Below are positions 18,456 through 28,837 of a stretch of 64,000 nt of DNA, in pieces. The stretch lies in NCBI RefSeq assembly GCF_002736205.1, contig NZ_CP024091.1:248001-312000 (forward strand). Reading direction: 5' to 3'. The position numbers were made by a program, and so were the translations under genes. The notes beneath the pieces are model-generated. The model was not told the DNA's origin. It searched no databases and saw only the letters and a program-made list of their open reading frames with translations. Within the stretch, counting starts at the first letter, position 1. The number at the start of each line of letters is the position of its first letter. The stretch is from Pedobacter ginsengisoli. GTDB lineage: Bacteria; Bacteroidota; Bacteroidia; Sphingobacteriales; Sphingobacteriaceae.

Positions 18456-19352
18456 TTAGTTAAGGCTACGGTACTCATTTGGCGTTGCGCCAACCCTTTT
18501 TTTGAACAGTCTGATAAAGTGCTGTGGATATTTGAATCCAAGTTCATAAGCAATCTCGTTTACAGTTTTATTGCTGTCAAAGATTTTATTTTTAGCTACA
18601 TCAATAATCTTCGCCTGAATAAATTCCTGAGCCGATTTGCCAGTTTCTTTTTTAATTAGATCGCCAAAGTAATTTGCCGAAAAATGAAGCTCTTCCGCGC
18701 AGTAAGCAACCGAAGGTAAGCCAATTGAATAAGGTTTTTCAGATTTAAAATAACCATTCAGCAGTTCCTCAAACGTCTCTAGAACACCTTTATTTACCAT
18801 ATCCCGTGTGATAAACTGACGATCATAAAAACGATCGCAGTAATTTAACAGCAATTCAATATTTGAGGCAATGAGCTTTTTACTGTGTTTATCGATAGAC
18901 TGCTGGAGCTCTGAGTTAATCTTGGCAAATAAATCGAGTACAAGCTGACGTTCTTTTGATGACAGGTGCAAGGCTTCATTAGTATGGTAGCTAAAGAAGT
19001 TATATTCACTCAGGCTTTTTGCCAGTGAGGTTCCGCGGATTAGGTCAGGATGAAATATTAAACCATGCCCTACGGGCTGATAGTAATCTATTTTATTCTC
19101 TACATCGATAGTCTGCCCTGGCGATATAAAGACTAATGTGCCTGCCTGATAGTCATAATTATGACGGCCATACTTAAGGTCGCCACATTTAACATCTTTA
19201 AGAAAGATGCAATAAAGCTCAAAGTTCATTTTAGAGCCAGTCCTTTCTTTTGCTTTTGAAAAATCTATCACACTAACCAACGGATGCAGTGTCTCGTGGT
19301 TATTAAAGTCATTGTATTCACTGATCGTTTCAAAATTAAATTCCTTTTCCAT
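18456..19352 (-). CDS. AraC-family transcriptional regulator
   Basis: About 298 residues from the chosen Met (MEKEFNFETISEY); an upstream Met at 19385 would add 11 residues. The N-terminal half is a cupin-like sensor (GTLVFISPGQTIDV). The C-terminal 100 residues are two helix-turn-helix motifs: VAYCAEELHFSANYFGDLIKKETG and VNEIAYELGFKYPQHFIRLFKKRVG, followed by ATPNEYR. It is divergent from the aldo/keto reductase operon that starts at 19508, separated by about 155 bp, and is the obvious candidate regulator. The inducer is unknown. Confidence 0.88.
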   Translation of the reverse strand: MEKEFNFETISEYNDFNNHETLHPLVSVIDFSKAKERTGSKMNFELYCIFLKDVKCGDLKYGRHNYDYQAGTLVFISPGQTIDVENKIDYYQPVGHGLIFHPDLIRGTSLAKSLSEYNFFSYHTNEALHLSSKERQLVLDLFAKINSELQQSIDKHSKKLIASNIELLLNYCDRFYDRQFITRDMVNKGVLETFEELLNGYFKSEKPYSIGLPSVAYCAEELHFSANYFGDLIKKETGKSAQEFIQAKIIDVAKNKIFDSNKTVNEIAYELGFKYPQHFIRLFKKRVGATPNEYRSLN

Positions 19353-19474
19353 AACTCCTTGTATTACTTGTACAAACTTACGCAATTGAGTATTGTTATC
19401 ATTGTAACATGAACACTATCAGTAATATTGGTAGCAAAAGCAGGAATCTGTATACCATAGCTCTTAGTTATTGA

Positions 19475-21360
<1,886 letters not shown>

Positions 21361-21412
21361 AAATTAAGAAAATCAAATTAGCAAGTATTACATAAACCCA
21401 AAAAACAGTATT

Positions 21413-21883
21413 ATGAGAATCTCAATTATCGGACTATTTTTATTAATCGTTAGCATATCATTGTCCAATGCGCAAACAAAGACTACTCCTACAAAAGCAG
21501 AACAGGAAATTCTTGACCTTTCGAAAGCTAAATGGCTTTGGATGGCTGACAAGAAATTGGATACGCTAGATAAACTATTTGATGACAGAGCTGTTTTTGT
21601 TCATATGAGTGGTGGTTCTGACAAAAGCCGTGAGATGGAAGTTATAAAAAGTGGGATGATTTGGTACAAAAAAGCCGAAATCTACTCAGCATCGGTAAAT
21701 ATATTTGGCAACACAGCAATTCTGTTAAATGATATCGACCTGGTGGCAGTAGTAGGTGGAAACGAAGTTACCAATGCTTTTATGGTAACCGAGGTGTATA
21801 TTAAAGAAAATGGCAAATGGAAAATGGGTTCGTTAACGTTTTCGCATTTGAGAAGGCCGGTTAAATTGACCAATAATAAATAA
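21413..21883 (+). CDS. exported NTF2-like (DUF4440/SnoaL-type) protein
   Basis: 156 residues with a signal peptide (cleavage near SNAQT, residue 21). The mature part has the NTF2-like cone-fold pattern: an N-terminal helix EQEILDLSKAKWLWMADKKLDTLDKLF, then DRAVFVHMSG, and later strands AILLNDIDLVAVVGG and YIKENGKWKMGSLTFSHL. Such domains bind or isomerise small hydrophobic molecules, but many have no known activity. It is third in the AraC-linked operon, 52 bp after the second reductase, and is the first of five predicted exported products. Confidence 0.8.
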   Translation: MRISIIGLFLLIVSISLSNAQTKTTPTKAEQEILDLSKAKWLWMADKKLDTLDKLFDDRAVFVHMSGGSDKSREMEVIKSGMIWYKKAEIYSASVNIFGNTAILLNDIDLVAVVGGNEVTNAFMVTEVYIKENGKWKMGSLTFSHLRRPVKLTNNK

Positions 21884-21898
21884 TTGGCAGTATTAGAT

Positions 21899-22984
21899 AT
21901 GAAGAAATTAAAATACTTAGTATTAACAGGTGTAATAATATCGGCGTTAGCGTCGGCTGTTGCCCAGCAAACCGTGCGACAAAAACCTTTAATAATTGCA
22001 GAACAAGGCAGTTTTTTAGTTGGTGGCGCAAAGACTACACAGCCTGGTAGTTTTGTTTTAACTGATGCCCTGAAGCCTGCTGGCCAGACTTTTCACGCTG
22101 ATCATGCTTATGCTTTTTACCAGATTCCCGTAAAAGCCCGCAAGTATCCACTGGTTTTTCTGCATGGCGCAGGACAATCTAAAAAAACATGGGAAACCAC
22201 ACCCGACGGTAGAGAAGGCTTTCAAAATATATTTTTAAGAAGAGGTTACAGCGTTTATCTGCTTGATCAGCCCAGGCGTGGCGAGGCTGGAAAGAGCGCA
22301 GTTCCTGCAACCATTACTCCAACTGCTGACGAACAGTTTTGGTTTACGCAATTCAGGATAGGTAATTACCCTGAATATTTTGAAGGAGTACAGTTTCCAA
22401 AAGATTCAGCTTCATTAGAACAATTTTATAGGCAAATGACCCCAAATACTGGCAGCTTTGACGGTAATGTTATTGCTGATGCAGTTTCTGACTTGTTTGA
22501 TAAAATTGGCGGAGGTATTTTGGTAACACACTCTCAAGGAGGAGGCCCAGGCTGGACTACGGCTATTAAAAATGATAAGGTTAAAGCAATTGTGGCTTAC
22601 GAACCATATAGTGGCTTTGTTTTTCCTAAAGGAGAGTTACCTGAACCAATAGCATCTGCAGGTCTTTTTGGCGAATTAAAAGGTGTGGAAATACCTTTAG
22701 CCGATTTCAACAGACTTGCAAAAGTTCCTATTGTAGTTTACTATGGCGATAATATCGCTAAAGAACCTACCAAAGTTTGGAATAAAGACCATTGGCGTTC
22801 GGGACTTGAAATGGCAAGAATCTGGGCGGCTACAATTAACAAACATGGAGGCGATGCAACAGTAGTCCATTTGCCTGAAATAGGAATTAAAGGCAATACC
22901 CATTTTCCCTTTTCGGATTTAAATAACATGGAAATAGCCAATCTGCTATCTAAATGGTTAAAGGAAAAAGGATTGGATAAGTAA
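21899..22984 (+). CDS. exported alpha/beta hydrolase
   Basis: 361 residues from the ATG at 21899; an in-frame TTG at 21884 would only add five residues before the same signal peptide (MKKLKYLVLTGVIISALASA, cleavage near AVAQQ). The alpha/beta hydrolase core shows the oxyanion region PLVFLHGAGQSKKTWE, the nucleophile elbow VTHSQGGGPG and a late catalytic His in KGNTHFPFSD. It is a periplasmic esterase or lipase-like enzyme of unknown substrate. It lies 15 bp after the NTF2-like gene in the operon. Confidence 0.83.
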   Translation: MKKLKYLVLTGVIISALASAVAQQTVRQKPLIIAEQGSFLVGGAKTTQPGSFVLTDALKPAGQTFHADHAYAFYQIPVKARKYPLVFLHGAGQSKKTWETTPDGREGFQNIFLRRGYSVYLLDQPRRGEAGKSAVPATITPTADEQFWFTQFRIGNYPEYFEGVQFPKDSASLEQFYRQMTPNTGSFDGNVIADAVSDLFDKIGGGILVTHSQGGGPGWTTAIKNDKVKAIVAYEPYSGFVFPKGELPEPIASAGLFGELKGVEIPLADFNRLAKVPIVVYYGDNIAKEPTKVWNKDHWRSGLEMARIWAATINKHGGDATVVHLPEIGIKGNTHFPFSDLNNMEIANLLSKWLKEKGLDK

Positions 22985-23020
22985 TATTGGTAGTAATCTC
23001 CGTAATCCATCTACATTAAA

Positions 23021-23060
23021 TCTTTTAGTTCTTTGGATCTTTGTATCAAAGAATTAAAGA
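23021..23060 (+). promoter_or_regulatory. hairpin ending at the start codon of the CMD gene
   Basis: TCTTTTAGTTCTTTG at 23021-23035 pairs with CAAAGAATTAAAGA at 23047-23060 (14 pairs, one bulged T, one G-T), with an 11-nt loop. The last paired base is the A of the ATG. The fold could limit ribosome access or end transcription of the upstream part; this is inference. Confidence 0.35.
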
Positions 23061-23803
23061 TGAGAACAATTAAAGTATTCAGCATCATATTGGCAGTCGT
23101 ATCAATCGGAATAGTGGGTACATTATCTAGCGTAACTGCGCAACAAAAAAACGCTATCGAAAAACCATTAAGTTCCAAACAAGAAAGTATGATTGCTATT
23201 GCGGCAATTGCAGCAAAAGGTAATCTGCCAAAATTAAAGGAGGAGTTGCATAAGGGGCTCGAAGCCGGATTAACCATTAATCAGGTCAAAGAATCACTTA
23301 TTCACCTTTACGCCTATGCTGGTTTTCCACGTAGCATCAGAGGATTACAAACGTTTATGACCGTTTTGGATGAACGCAAAGCCACAGGTATTAATGATGA
23401 AATAGGTTTAAAAGCCTCGCTAATTAGTGATGAACGGAGCAAGTATGAAAGGGGCAAGGCAATATTAGAAAAACTAACCGGCGTGCAGGAAACAGCATCG
23501 AAAACAGGATATGCGGCATTTGCACCTGAAATAGAAGTCTTTTTAAAAGAGCATCTTTTCGCTGATATTTTTGAAAGGGATGTATTAACCTATGCTGAAA
23601 GAGAATTGGTTACCGTTTCGGTACTGAGCAGTATTGGTGGTGTTGAGCCTATGTTGCGCTCACATCTAAACATTTGTTTAAACATTGGTATAGCTACAAA
23701 TCAATTACAGCAGTTCATCGAGACTCTCAAATCAGTTATAGGTAAAAAGGAAGCAAAAGCAGCACACAAAGTTTTGGATGAAGTGCTAAAAAGTAAAATT
23801 TAA
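23060..23803 (+). CDS. exported carboxymuconolactone-decarboxylase (CMD) family protein
   Basis: 247 residues from the ATG at 23060 (MRTIKVFSIILAVVSIGIVG, cleavage near TAQQ); an earlier TTG at 23033 would put nine residues before the signal peptide and overlaps the hairpin. It contains two CMD/AhpD-like helical repeats, with LIHLYAYAGFPRSIRGLQTFM in the first and LVTVSVLSSIGGVEPMLRSHL in the second. The CxxC of AhpD peroxidases is absent, so peroxidase activity is unlikely. CMD proteins are often found with cupins, as here. It is fifth in the operon. Confidence 0.83.
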   Translation: MRTIKVFSIILAVVSIGIVGTLSSVTAQQKNAIEKPLSSKQESMIAIAAIAAKGNLPKLKEELHKGLEAGLTINQVKESLIHLYAYAGFPRSIRGLQTFMTVLDERKATGINDEIGLKASLISDERSKYERGKAILEKLTGVQETASKTGYAAFAPEIEVFLKEHLFADIFERDVLTYAERELVTVSVLSSIGGVEPMLRSHLNICLNIGIATNQLQQFIETLKSVIGKKEAKAAHKVLDEVLKSKI

Positions 23804-23812
23804 AACATTAAA

Positions 23813-24877
23813 ATGATGAAGAAATTAACATCGATAATCGCATTAGCAATATCAATGGGAGCTACAGATACAATAAGTGCGCAGACTCCACAAAAAGGAC
23901 GGCAACAAAATCCTTTTACGCTGGTATACGAAGGTGCCATAACCAAGAATGAAAAAGGAAAAGTGAATATTCATCCTGTGAAATATAAACTGAACGGGAT
24001 TGATATTGCTGCAAATGTTTATACTCCTGCAAATTACGATGCTTCAAAGAAATATCCGGCAGTAGCCGTAGCACATCCTAATGGTGGTATAAAAGAACAG
24101 ACAGCCGGATTATATGCGCAGCGTTTGGCAGAGGCGGGTTACATATCCATTGCTGCGGATGCAGCGTACCAGGGTGCAAGTGGCGGTGAGCCACGTCATA
24201 CGGATAAACCTGCAAACCGTATTGAAGATATTCATGGCATGGCCGACTTTATTACCCAATATGCAGGGGTTGATGCAAATCGCTTAGGTGTTTTAGGTAT
24301 TTGTGGTGGCGGCGGTTATACGTTAAAAGCAGTTCAATCAGACAAGCGGTTTAAGGCTGTTGCTACATTGAGTATGTTTAATTCGGGTGAAGTAAGACGT
24401 AATGGTTTTCAGAATTCCCAATTGTCTACCATTCAGGAACGACTAAAACAAGCTTCAGATTCCCGCCAGCAGGAAGCCATAGGTGGTAAAATGATTTATG
24501 CTGGTGTGGCAAGCATAACTGACGAAGAAATAGCTAAAACTAAAACCGATCTGTATCGTGAAGGATTCGAGTATTATTATAGATCTCATGCGCATCCAAA
24601 TTCTACCTTTTTATACACAATGAGCAGTCTGCTGGATTTAATGACTTGGGATGCTGCAACAAATATGGACTTAATCAATCAGCCTTTGTTAATGATAGCA
24701 GGAAGCAAAGCTGATACAAAATACATGACAGACGAAGCATTTCAGAAAGCAACCAATGCAAAAAACAAGGAACTTTTTCTGATCGATGGAGCTACACATA
24801 TACAGACCTATTGGAAACCAGAATATGTATCTAAAGCAGTAAATAAATTGCTTGAATTTTATAAAGCAAATCTTTAA
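23813..24877 (+). CDS. exported alpha/beta hydrolase, dienelactone-hydrolase-like
   Basis: 354 residues with a signal peptide (cleavage near ISAQT, residue 23); the second Met at 23816 is an equal start. The fold shows YPAVAVAHPNGG, ISIAADAAYQGASGG and the elbow LGICGGGGY, where the nucleophile position is Cys164 as in dienelactone hydrolases rather than Ser. The acid is probably the Asp in GSKADTKYMTDE and the base the His in DGATHIQTYW. It is a periplasmic hydrolase of unknown ester or lactone. The CMD gene ends 9 bp before it and the cupin gene begins 2 bp after it. Confidence 0.83.
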   Translation: MMKKLTSIIALAISMGATDTISAQTPQKGRQQNPFTLVYEGAITKNEKGKVNIHPVKYKLNGIDIAANVYTPANYDASKKYPAVAVAHPNGGIKEQTAGLYAQRLAEAGYISIAADAAYQGASGGEPRHTDKPANRIEDIHGMADFITQYAGVDANRLGVLGICGGGGYTLKAVQSDKRFKAVATLSMFNSGEVRRNGFQNSQLSTIQERLKQASDSRQQEAIGGKMIYAGVASITDEEIAKTKTDLYREGFEYYYRSHAHPNSTFLYTMSSLLDLMTWDAATNMDLINQPLLMIAGSKADTKYMTDEAFQKATNAKNKELFLIDGATHIQTYWKPEYVSKAVNKLLEFYKANL

Positions 24878-24879
24878 AA

Positions 24880-25374
24880 ATGAAAACTATGAACTTTAAA
24901 AATATAGCTATACTACTGCTCATTGGGGTAGTTTCATTTTCTTGTACTCAGAAAAATGAAACGAAACAAACATCTGAATTGCAAAATTCAACTGTTTTTG
25001 CAAAAGGGAAAAAGATAACCAATGATAATTTTACCGGAACCGTATGGCTTGAAAACTTAATTCAGGCTGATACCCTGAACCAGAATTCTGTTGGTAGCGT
25101 AACTTTTGAGGCAGGAGCCCGAAGCAAATGGCATACCCATCCGGCCGGACAAATATTATTGGCCATAGATGGCATTGGTTATTATCAGGAAAAAGGACAA
25201 CCCAAAAAAATCCTTCGCAAAGGTGATGCAATAAAATGTCCCGCAAATATCCCTCACTGGCATGGCGCAAGTTCAGATACCAAATTTATTCAAGTAGCAA
25301 TAACCGGAAGGGAAAAAGGCGAAACAGTATGGTTAGATGCTGTAGCCGATAGTGTGTATCAAAAAAAGCCTTAG
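24880..25374 (+). CDS. cupin-domain lipoprotein
   Basis: 164 residues with a lipoprotein signal peptide (VSFSCTQK, Cys near residue 22). One cupin domain carries both motifs: WHTHPAGQILLAIDG and CPANIPHWHGA. In the first motif the usual Glu is Gln, as is common in this small exported cupin group; His residues for metal binding remain. It is the last gene of the AraC-linked operon. Its last codons form the left arm of the terminator at 25363-25392. Cupin plus CMD neighbours recur in Bacteroidota and Proteobacteria, but the reaction is unknown to me. Confidence 0.83.
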   Translation: MKTMNFKNIAILLLIGVVSFSCTQKNETKQTSELQNSTVFAKGKKITNDNFTGTVWLENLIQADTLNQNSVGSVTFEAGARSKWHTHPAGQILLAIDGIGYYQEKGQPKKILRKGDAIKCPANIPHWHGASSDTKFIQVAITGREKGETVWLDAVADSVYQKKP

Positions 25375-25392
25375 AGAAATCTAAGGCTTTTT
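25363..25392. terminator. bidirectional intrinsic terminator between cupin operon and tRNA-Arg
   Basis: AAAAAGCCTTAGA at 25363-25375 pairs perfectly with TCTAAGGCTTTTT at 25380-25392, with a 4-nt loop. It overlaps the cupin stop codon and lies 5 nt from the 3' end of the minus-strand tRNA, so it can serve both strands. Confidence 0.85.
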
Positions 25393-25396
25393 ACTG

Positions 25397-25468
25397 TGCT
25401 CCCGAAGGGATTCGAACCCCTATCACGAGGACCGGAACCACGCATTCTATCCATTAAACTACGGGAGC
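25397..25468 (-). tRNA. tRNA-Arg(CCG)
   Basis: The minus strand folds as a 72-nt tRNA: acceptor GCTCCCG/CGGGAGC with discriminator A, D-arm with AATGGATA loop, anticodon loop TTCCGGT (anticodon CCG, reading CGG), a 4-nt variable region and a T-arm AGGGG-TTCGAAT-CCCTT. CCA is not encoded. The anticodon stem CGTGG/CCTCG has a T-T mismatch at the middle pair (29-41), which is unusual. It is convergent with the cupin operon. Confidence 0.95.
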
Positions 25469-25522
25469 GGGGCGCTAAGATATGAAAATTTGGATGAATT
25501 TGTGACGAATTAACATCAGTAT

Positions 25523-26590
25523 TTACGGTAAACTAATGATTGGTAAAGATGAATTCCGGCCAATTACAATTGCGGGTAACTCTGTAGTCTGAAATTCTTC
25601 TATCGGACGCTTACTCTCAATAATGCCAATTAGCATTTCCATGGCCCGTTCGCCCATCTCAAAACCAGGTTGAAAAACAGTGCTCAATGAAGGATTAAGA
25701 TCACTGGCAAACTGAGTATTTGTAAAGCCAAGCAATGCCATTTCATTAGGGATAGAAATTCCCCTTTTATTAAGCATAGACAGTGTTGTGGTGGTTATCC
25801 TGTCTGATGCGGTAAATATTGCGTCCGGCTTGTTGTCTGTTTTTAGCAATTCATCTATTGCAGTCCCTATTTCATCCGGCTCCCTGCCACTATGTGCACA
25901 ATATTTAACATAAGCTGCCTGCGGCTTAATATTGTTTTCCTTTAGTGCCGCCCTGTAGCCTTTAAGCCTTTCAGAGGTAACAAAAGAATTTCGTGAACTG
26001 GTAATATGTGCAATTCTTTTATAGCCTGATTTAATAAGTTCAGTGGTGCCATCATAAGCTCCCTGAAAATTGTTAACCACTACTTTATGTGTATTAATTT
26101 CTTCATTTACGCGGTCAAAAAAAACAATCGGCAATCCCTGAACGTGCAGTGCCTTTATATGATCTATGTTTTTAGTCTCGGCCGATAAGGAAATCAGAAG
26201 ACCTGTAATTGCACGTGTTGTTAAATGTTGAATATTCCTTTTTTCAACCTCGTATGACTCATGTGTTTGTGAAATGCTGATATTATACTGTTTCTTATTT
26301 GCAATAGACTCAATTCCATTAATGACCTGAGAGAAGAAAGGATTGTCAATTTCCGGCACCACAATCCCAATAGATCTGCTATTGCCATGCCTTAGGCTTT
26401 GGGCCATCGGATTTGGTTGAAAGTTATGCTTTTTAGCGTAATCCTGAATTAGTTTCCTTGTTTTCTCACTAATCTCATGACTATCCTTAAGGGCTTTGGA
26501 TACTGATGATACGGAGACATTTAATGCTTTGGCAATATCTTTAATAGTAAGAACCCCAAAATTTATTTTTCGCATGTAATTTAACTTCAA
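25523..26590 (-). CDS. LacI-family transcriptional regulator
   Basis: 355 residues. The N-terminal LacI helix-turn-helix and hinge are clear: VLTIKDIAKALNVSVSSVSKALKDSHEISEKTR and NFQPNPMAQSLRHG. The rest is a periplasmic-binding-protein-like sensor with SIGIVVPEIDNPFFSQVI and a late ALLGFTNTQFASDLNPSLSTV. It should bind a sugar or a related ligand and repress or activate nearby genes. The second in-frame Met at 26575 is an alternative start. It is divergent from the SGNH esterase gene at 27375, about 0.8 kb away; the long spacer contains palindromes that could be operators. Ligand unknown. Confidence 0.88.
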   Translation of the reverse strand: MKLNYMRKINFGVLTIKDIAKALNVSVSSVSKALKDSHEISEKTRKLIQDYAKKHNFQPNPMAQSLRHGNSRSIGIVVPEIDNPFFSQVINGIESIANKKQYNISISQTHESYEVEKRNIQHLTTRAITGLLISLSAETKNIDHIKALHVQGLPIVFFDRVNEEINTHKVVVNNFQGAYDGTTELIKSGYKRIAHITSSRNSFVTSERLKGYRAALKENNIKPQAAYVKYCAHSGREPDEIGTAIDELLKTDNKPDAIFTASDRITTTTLSMLNKRGISIPNEMALLGFTNTQFASDLNPSLSTVFQPGFEMGERAMEMLIGIIESKRPIEEFQTTELPAIVIGRNSSLPIISLP

Positions 26591-26622
26591 GAATGTTGTA
26601 CAAATCGAGACGATTCTGAACC

Positions 26623-26630
26623 CAAATATA
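26623..26630 (-). promoter_or_regulatory. -7 promoter box of the LacI gene
   Basis: The minus strand reads TATATTTG, a perfect TAnnTTTG match, about 33 nt upstream of the LacI start codon. No matching TTG at -33 is evident. Confidence 0.45.
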
Positions 26631-26860
26631 GGCTAAAATTCAAAAGATTCTCTAAATCAGCATAGAGTAGTAAGCTTAGTTATAAATCATTTAAAGCAAC
26701 TAAATAATGGGTAATAAAGTGTCAGTTTCTGGTAATGTGGGTACAGCAACATAAAGGCAGGGGGTGTTAGTTTTGTGGCTCGGTTTCTTAAGCAATGCAA
26801 GTTGGAAAATTGGTTATTAGCATTGCAAGAAAACAATTTAGGTAGTTAAATTTGGTGAGC

Positions 26861-26886
26861 GGCTCTTTGGTGGATTCCAAAGAGTC
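26861..26886. repeat. isolated 10-bp stem hairpin in the LacI-esterase spacer
   Basis: GGCTCTTTGG at 26861-26870 pairs with CCAAAGAGTC at 26877-26886 (one G-T), with a 6-nt loop. There is no T-run close behind and no gene ends here, so it may be part of an RNA leader or a remnant. Confidence 0.5.
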
Positions 26887-26952
26887 TTCTCGAAATTGTT
26901 TTTGAAAGGTCTATCATTTTAAAACCATAAAAAGTGCATAATATGTACTATT

Positions 26953-26997
26953 ACGCATAATGCGTTAATTACTGTTGTAAAGCACAAATGCGCATTT
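26953..26997. promoter_or_regulatory. two neighbouring palindromes, candidate LacI-type operators
   Basis: ACGCAT-A-ATGCGT lies at 26953-26965 and AAATGCGCATTT, a perfect 12-bp palindrome with a central CG, at 26986-26997. LacI-family operators are palindromes with a central CG, and the LacI gene is the nearest regulator. Distance to the esterase start (about 380 bp) is large, so the assignment is tentative. Confidence 0.3.
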
Positions 26998-27044
26998 AAA
27001 TTTCTTTTATATTTAATTATAGAATAAATAAGTAAAGAAATTGA

Positions 27045-27260
27045 ATGGAATTTGGCCTGGTGCCGGATTTGGGAAATACACATTTTTCGGCATATAATAT
27101 AGTCGTTTTCGGAAGCATGCTAATACGGGTTTGGTACGGCCCTCGTTCGACCAGAGTCGAATATGTAGCGAACCAAAATGGCGCCAGGCCCGAAGGACCT
27201 GAACCTCCCAAAACGGCTCCAAATAAATTTAACTGTCGAACCAAAATTTTACTTACAAGT
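27045..27260. other. unusual GC-richer, non-coding-looking island in the spacer
   Basis: This part of the 0.8-kb spacer is clearly less AT-rich than its surroundings. It has short hairpins (CAGG..CCTG near 27185-27201) and an 11-bp direct repeat CGAACCAAAAT at about 27169-27179 and 27237-27247. Both strands have weak open frames of 70-75 codons with no recognisable protein features. A dispersed repeat copy or decayed insert is possible. The rest of 26631-27374 holds no gene that I can support. Confidence 0.35.
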
Positions 27261-27374
27261 AATGGATAAATGGAGGCAGGGAGAAAATATTTGCAGTCTC
27301 TTTCTTAAAAATAATTGCATCTTTAAGCTTATCAACAAACCAATCAGCTTTTAAACTGTTCAAAATATAACCAA

Positions 27375-28784
27375 ATGAAAAAATATCTGTTATTCCTTAC
27401 CTTTTCTTTTCTCGCTTTTGCGCTACATGCCAATATCCGTTTGCCAAATATATTGGGTAGCAATATGGTATTACAACAGAAATCGACCACCAAGCTATGG
27501 GGCTGGGGATCGCCCGGCGAAAAGGTAAAGATTACTACTTCATGGGATAACAAAACTATAGAGGCCTTAACTGATGGAAATGCAAGATGGCTAATAAGCA
27601 TCTCAACACCACAAGCTGGTGGCCCTTACAACATTGTTCTTGAAGGTGAAAACAAAATTACTCTCGAAAATATATTTATTGGTGAGGTTTGGGTATGCAG
27701 CGGGCAATCGAATATGGAGTGGAGCTACAACAACGGGCTTGCCAGTGTTAAAGATGAATTTTCGCAACTCAGCAAGCTAAATATCAAGTTATTCAAAGTA
27801 GCTAAAACAACTTCAACAACACCACAGGATAATACCGAGGGTAGCTGGGTGGCTTGCGATAGCAACACTTTAAAATCATTTAGTGCTGTGGGTTATTATT
27901 TTGGGAAAGAGCTGAATAAGGATTTGAATGTGCCGATAGGACTAATAAGCAGTAATTGGGGTGGTACACCGGCCGAGGTTTGGACACCCGAAAATTTAGT
28001 TGAAGGTAATGCAGTTTTAAAAGAAGCCGCAGCAAAAAAAACACCTGCTCCATGGTGGCCTGTTGCTTCGGGTTATGCTTATAATGCTATGATTGCTCCG
28101 CTTGTTAATTATAACATAGCAGGTGCAATCTGGTACCAGGGCGAAAGTAATACCGGAACCGCATCGAGCTACACTCAATTAATGAATACAATGATAGGTG
28201 CCTGGCGCAAGGCATGGGATAATAATTTCCCATTTTATTATGTGCAAATAGCCCCATATAAGTACGATACTTACAATATTGCTGCCTTATTAAGAGAGGC
28301 CCAAACTAAAAACCTTGCCACAGAAAAAACCGGAATGGTGGTAGTTTCTGATTTAGTTACCGATACACTGAACATCCACCCAACCAATAAGAAGGATGTA
28401 GGCCTGCGTTTAGCCAATTTGGCTTTGGCCGAAACTTACGGATTAAAAAAAGACTCGTATAATAGTCCGCTTTATAAATCTTTCAATGCCAGCGGGAACA
28501 ACGCTGTGATTGATTTTGATTATGCAGAAGAAACTGGATTAATGCTAAAAGGAGACAAACCTAAAGAAATTTTTATAGCAGGAGCGGATAAAGTATTTTA
28601 TCCTGCAACGGTTAAAATTAAGGGCAATAAAATCTTTGTTTCTAGTAAGCAGGTAAAGGCACCGGCTGCTGTACGCTACCAGTTTAGCAATACAGGGTTA
28701 GGTAATCTTTTTAGTAAAGGAGGCTTACCTGTTGCTCCATTTAGAACCGATGATTGGGAACTTGATACCAGTAAAATCAAATAG
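27375..28784 (+). CDS. sialate O-acetylesterase-like SGNH hydrolase
   Basis: 469 residues with a signal peptide (cleavage near LHANI, residue 20). SGNH/SASA-family signatures are GEVWVCSGQSNMEWSYN with the catalytic Ser, GLISSNWGGTPAEVWTP, GAIWYQGESNTG and SDLVTDTLNIHPTNK with the Asp-His pair. The family removes O-acetyl groups from sialic acids but in Bacteroidota also acts on acetylated plant glycans, so the sugar is uncertain. It is divergent from the LacI regulator and convergent with the EEP hydrolase gene; a strong terminator lies at 28788-28827. Confidence 0.88.
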   Translation: MKKYLLFLTFSFLAFALHANIRLPNILGSNMVLQQKSTTKLWGWGSPGEKVKITTSWDNKTIEALTDGNARWLISISTPQAGGPYNIVLEGENKITLENIFIGEVWVCSGQSNMEWSYNNGLASVKDEFSQLSKLNIKLFKVAKTTSTTPQDNTEGSWVACDSNTLKSFSAVGYYFGKELNKDLNVPIGLISSNWGGTPAEVWTPENLVEGNAVLKEAAAKKTPAPWWPVASGYAYNAMIAPLVNYNIAGAIWYQGESNTGTASSYTQLMNTMIGAWRKAWDNNFPFYYVQIAPYKYDTYNIAALLREAQTKNLATEKTGMVVVSDLVTDTLNIHPTNKKDVGLRLANLALAETYGLKKDSYNSPLYKSFNASGNNAVIDFDYAEETGLMLKGDKPKEIFIAGADKVFYPATVKIKGNKIFVSSKQVKAPAAVRYQFSNTGLGNLFSKGGLPVAPFRTDDWELDTSKIK

Positions 28785-28787
28785 TAA

Positions 28788-28827
28788 AAACAGAAAGGGC
28801 CCGCATTATGCAGGCCCTTTCTGTTTT
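28788..28827. terminator. strong bidirectional intrinsic terminator
   Basis: AAAACAGAAAGGGCC at 28788-28802 pairs perfectly with GGCCCTTTCTGTTTT at 28813-28827. It lies between the convergent esterase and EEP genes, with A and T tracts at both ends so that it can work on either strand. Confidence 0.9.
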
Positions 28828-28837
28828 ATAAAACTTC

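Noticed and set aside
27013..27269. Overlapping open frames of 70-75 codons on both strands in the LacI-esterase spacer
   Set aside because: No domain, signal peptide or neighbour supports them; both strands are open because of base composition. Treated as a possible repeat instead.
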